From NCBI GenBank assembly GCA_017883345.1, contig JADGNT010000366.1, positions 1 through 5,791 on the forward strand: DNA of 5,791 nucleotides, written 5' to 3'. Below, piece by piece: positions 5,345-5,791 of this stretch (positions are counted from its first letter, which is position 1; the number at the start of each line of letters is the position of its first letter). The notes beneath the pieces are model-generated. The model worked only from the letters and a program-made list of their open reading frames with translations, was not told the DNA's origin and did no database searches. A program made the position numbers and the translations under genes. Origin of the DNA: Candidatus Solibacter sp. (GTDB taxonomy: Bacteria; Acidobacteriota; Terriglobia; Bryobacterales; Bryobacteraceae).

Positions 5345-5791
5345 ATGGGCGAAAACTTCACAGGCGTGAAAAATCAGAAACTTACGCGGCTGGCGGTCGG
5401 GCTGGCGGCGGTAGTCGTCGTGGTGGCGGCGGAGCTGGCGCTGGTCCAGCCGCGGGAACTGACGGCGCAACTGGCCGGCAAGGGGGCGCGTCCGGCGGTA
5501 TTCATGGTCGGCCCCAATGTGTTGTACCGCAGCAACCACATACCGGGATCGGTGTATGCCGGACCGGGACAGAGCGAGGCTGGTCGGGCCATGCTGAAGG
5601 CGGAGGCGGGCAAGCTGCCGCGCGATCGCGAGGTGGTGGTCTATTGCGGCTGCTGCCCGTGGGACCGGTGCCCGAACGTCAAGCCGGCGGTCGATTTGCT
5701 GAATCAGATGGGGTTTGCGAAGGTGAAGGTGCTGTATCTGGAGACGGGCTTCAAGGTGGACTGGCTGGATAAAGGGTACGCCGCGGAGGCG
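5345..5791 (+). CDS. membrane-anchored rhodanese-domain protein, 3' end cut by window
   Basis: The first 149 residues are visible and the frame is still open at the window end. After a short charged N-terminus (MGENFTGVKNQKLTR), residues 16-35 form one hydrophobic segment (LAVGLAAVVVVVAAELALV), a signal anchor or signal peptide, so the domain should lie outside the inner membrane. Residues about 38-147 are a rhodanese fold: the HIPGS motif (65-69) and the strand-loop VVVYCGCCPWDRCPN (97-111). C103 sits five residues before R108, matching the CxxxxR active-site spacing; C101, C104 and C109 are extra cysteines in the same loop. VLYLETGFKVDWLDKGY (129-145) is the usual end region. Rhodaneses move sulfane sulfur or act as thiol redox/binding domains; the four-cysteine loop could instead bind a metal. 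Start 5345 is chosen for its AGGCGG ribosome binding site; ATG 5324 is an alternative adding seven residues. Confidence 0.87.
   Translation, partial: MGENFTGVKNQKLTRLAVGLAAVVVVVAAELALVQPRELTAQLAGKGARPAVFMVGPNVLYRSNHIPGSVYAGPGQSEAGRAMLKAEAGKLPRDREVVVYCGCCPWDRCPNVKPAVDLLNQMGFAKVKVLYLETGFKVDWLDKGYAAEA

Noticed and set aside
5306..5539. 78-residue N-terminal extension of the SBBP protein
   Set aside because: Its Arg/His-rich sequence runs through the opposite-strand rhodanese gene, and a proper signal peptide starts at ATG 5305.

Overview
The window looks like a GC-rich chromosomal segment from an environmental bacterium, most likely an acidobacterium of the Solibacter/Bryobacter type. That placement is inferred from gene content: a secreted SBBP beta-propeller protein with the matching N-terminal domain, a membrane-linked rhodanese with a CGCCPWDRCP loop, and a PIG-L-type exported protein carrying an AHAADME variant motif. 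No RNA gene, insertion sequence or CRISPR array was seen.

Left block (1-2539, minus strand). Three genes are packed head to tail in the order ornithine cyclodeaminase-family protein, PLP-dependent class I/II aminotransferase, APC-superfamily amino acid permease (cut by the window edge). The first two overlap by 4 bases (TTGA) and the third starts 6 bases after the second stops. Together they read as an amino acid uptake and conversion unit; the substrate cannot be fixed from the sequence.

Middle block (2540-3205). A 321-base non-coding stretch carries degenerate 8-base direct repeats (GACGCGGA type), strongly purine-rich on the plus strand, a run of GGG blocks and a G9 tract. It leads into a short plus-strand gene: a signal peptide and the first part of a PIG-L/LmbE deacetylase domain, which then breaks off into an unrelated-looking tail after about 112 residues. 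It is probably a truncated or chimeric remnant.

Right block (3206-5791). A 699-residue secreted protein (minus strand) has an N-terminal DUF7948-like domain followed by seven SBBP repeats, predicted to form a seven-bladed propeller. Divergent from it, only 39 bases away, starts a membrane-anchored rhodanese-domain protein that runs off the right edge. The shared gap holds a good sigma70-like promoter facing the SBBP gene, placed so close to the ATG that the message would be almost leaderless.

No clear new multi-gene system was found. The best leads are the repeat-bearing intergenic region, the broken PIG-L gene with an altered catalytic motif, the three-gene amino acid unit, and the multi-cysteine rhodanese.
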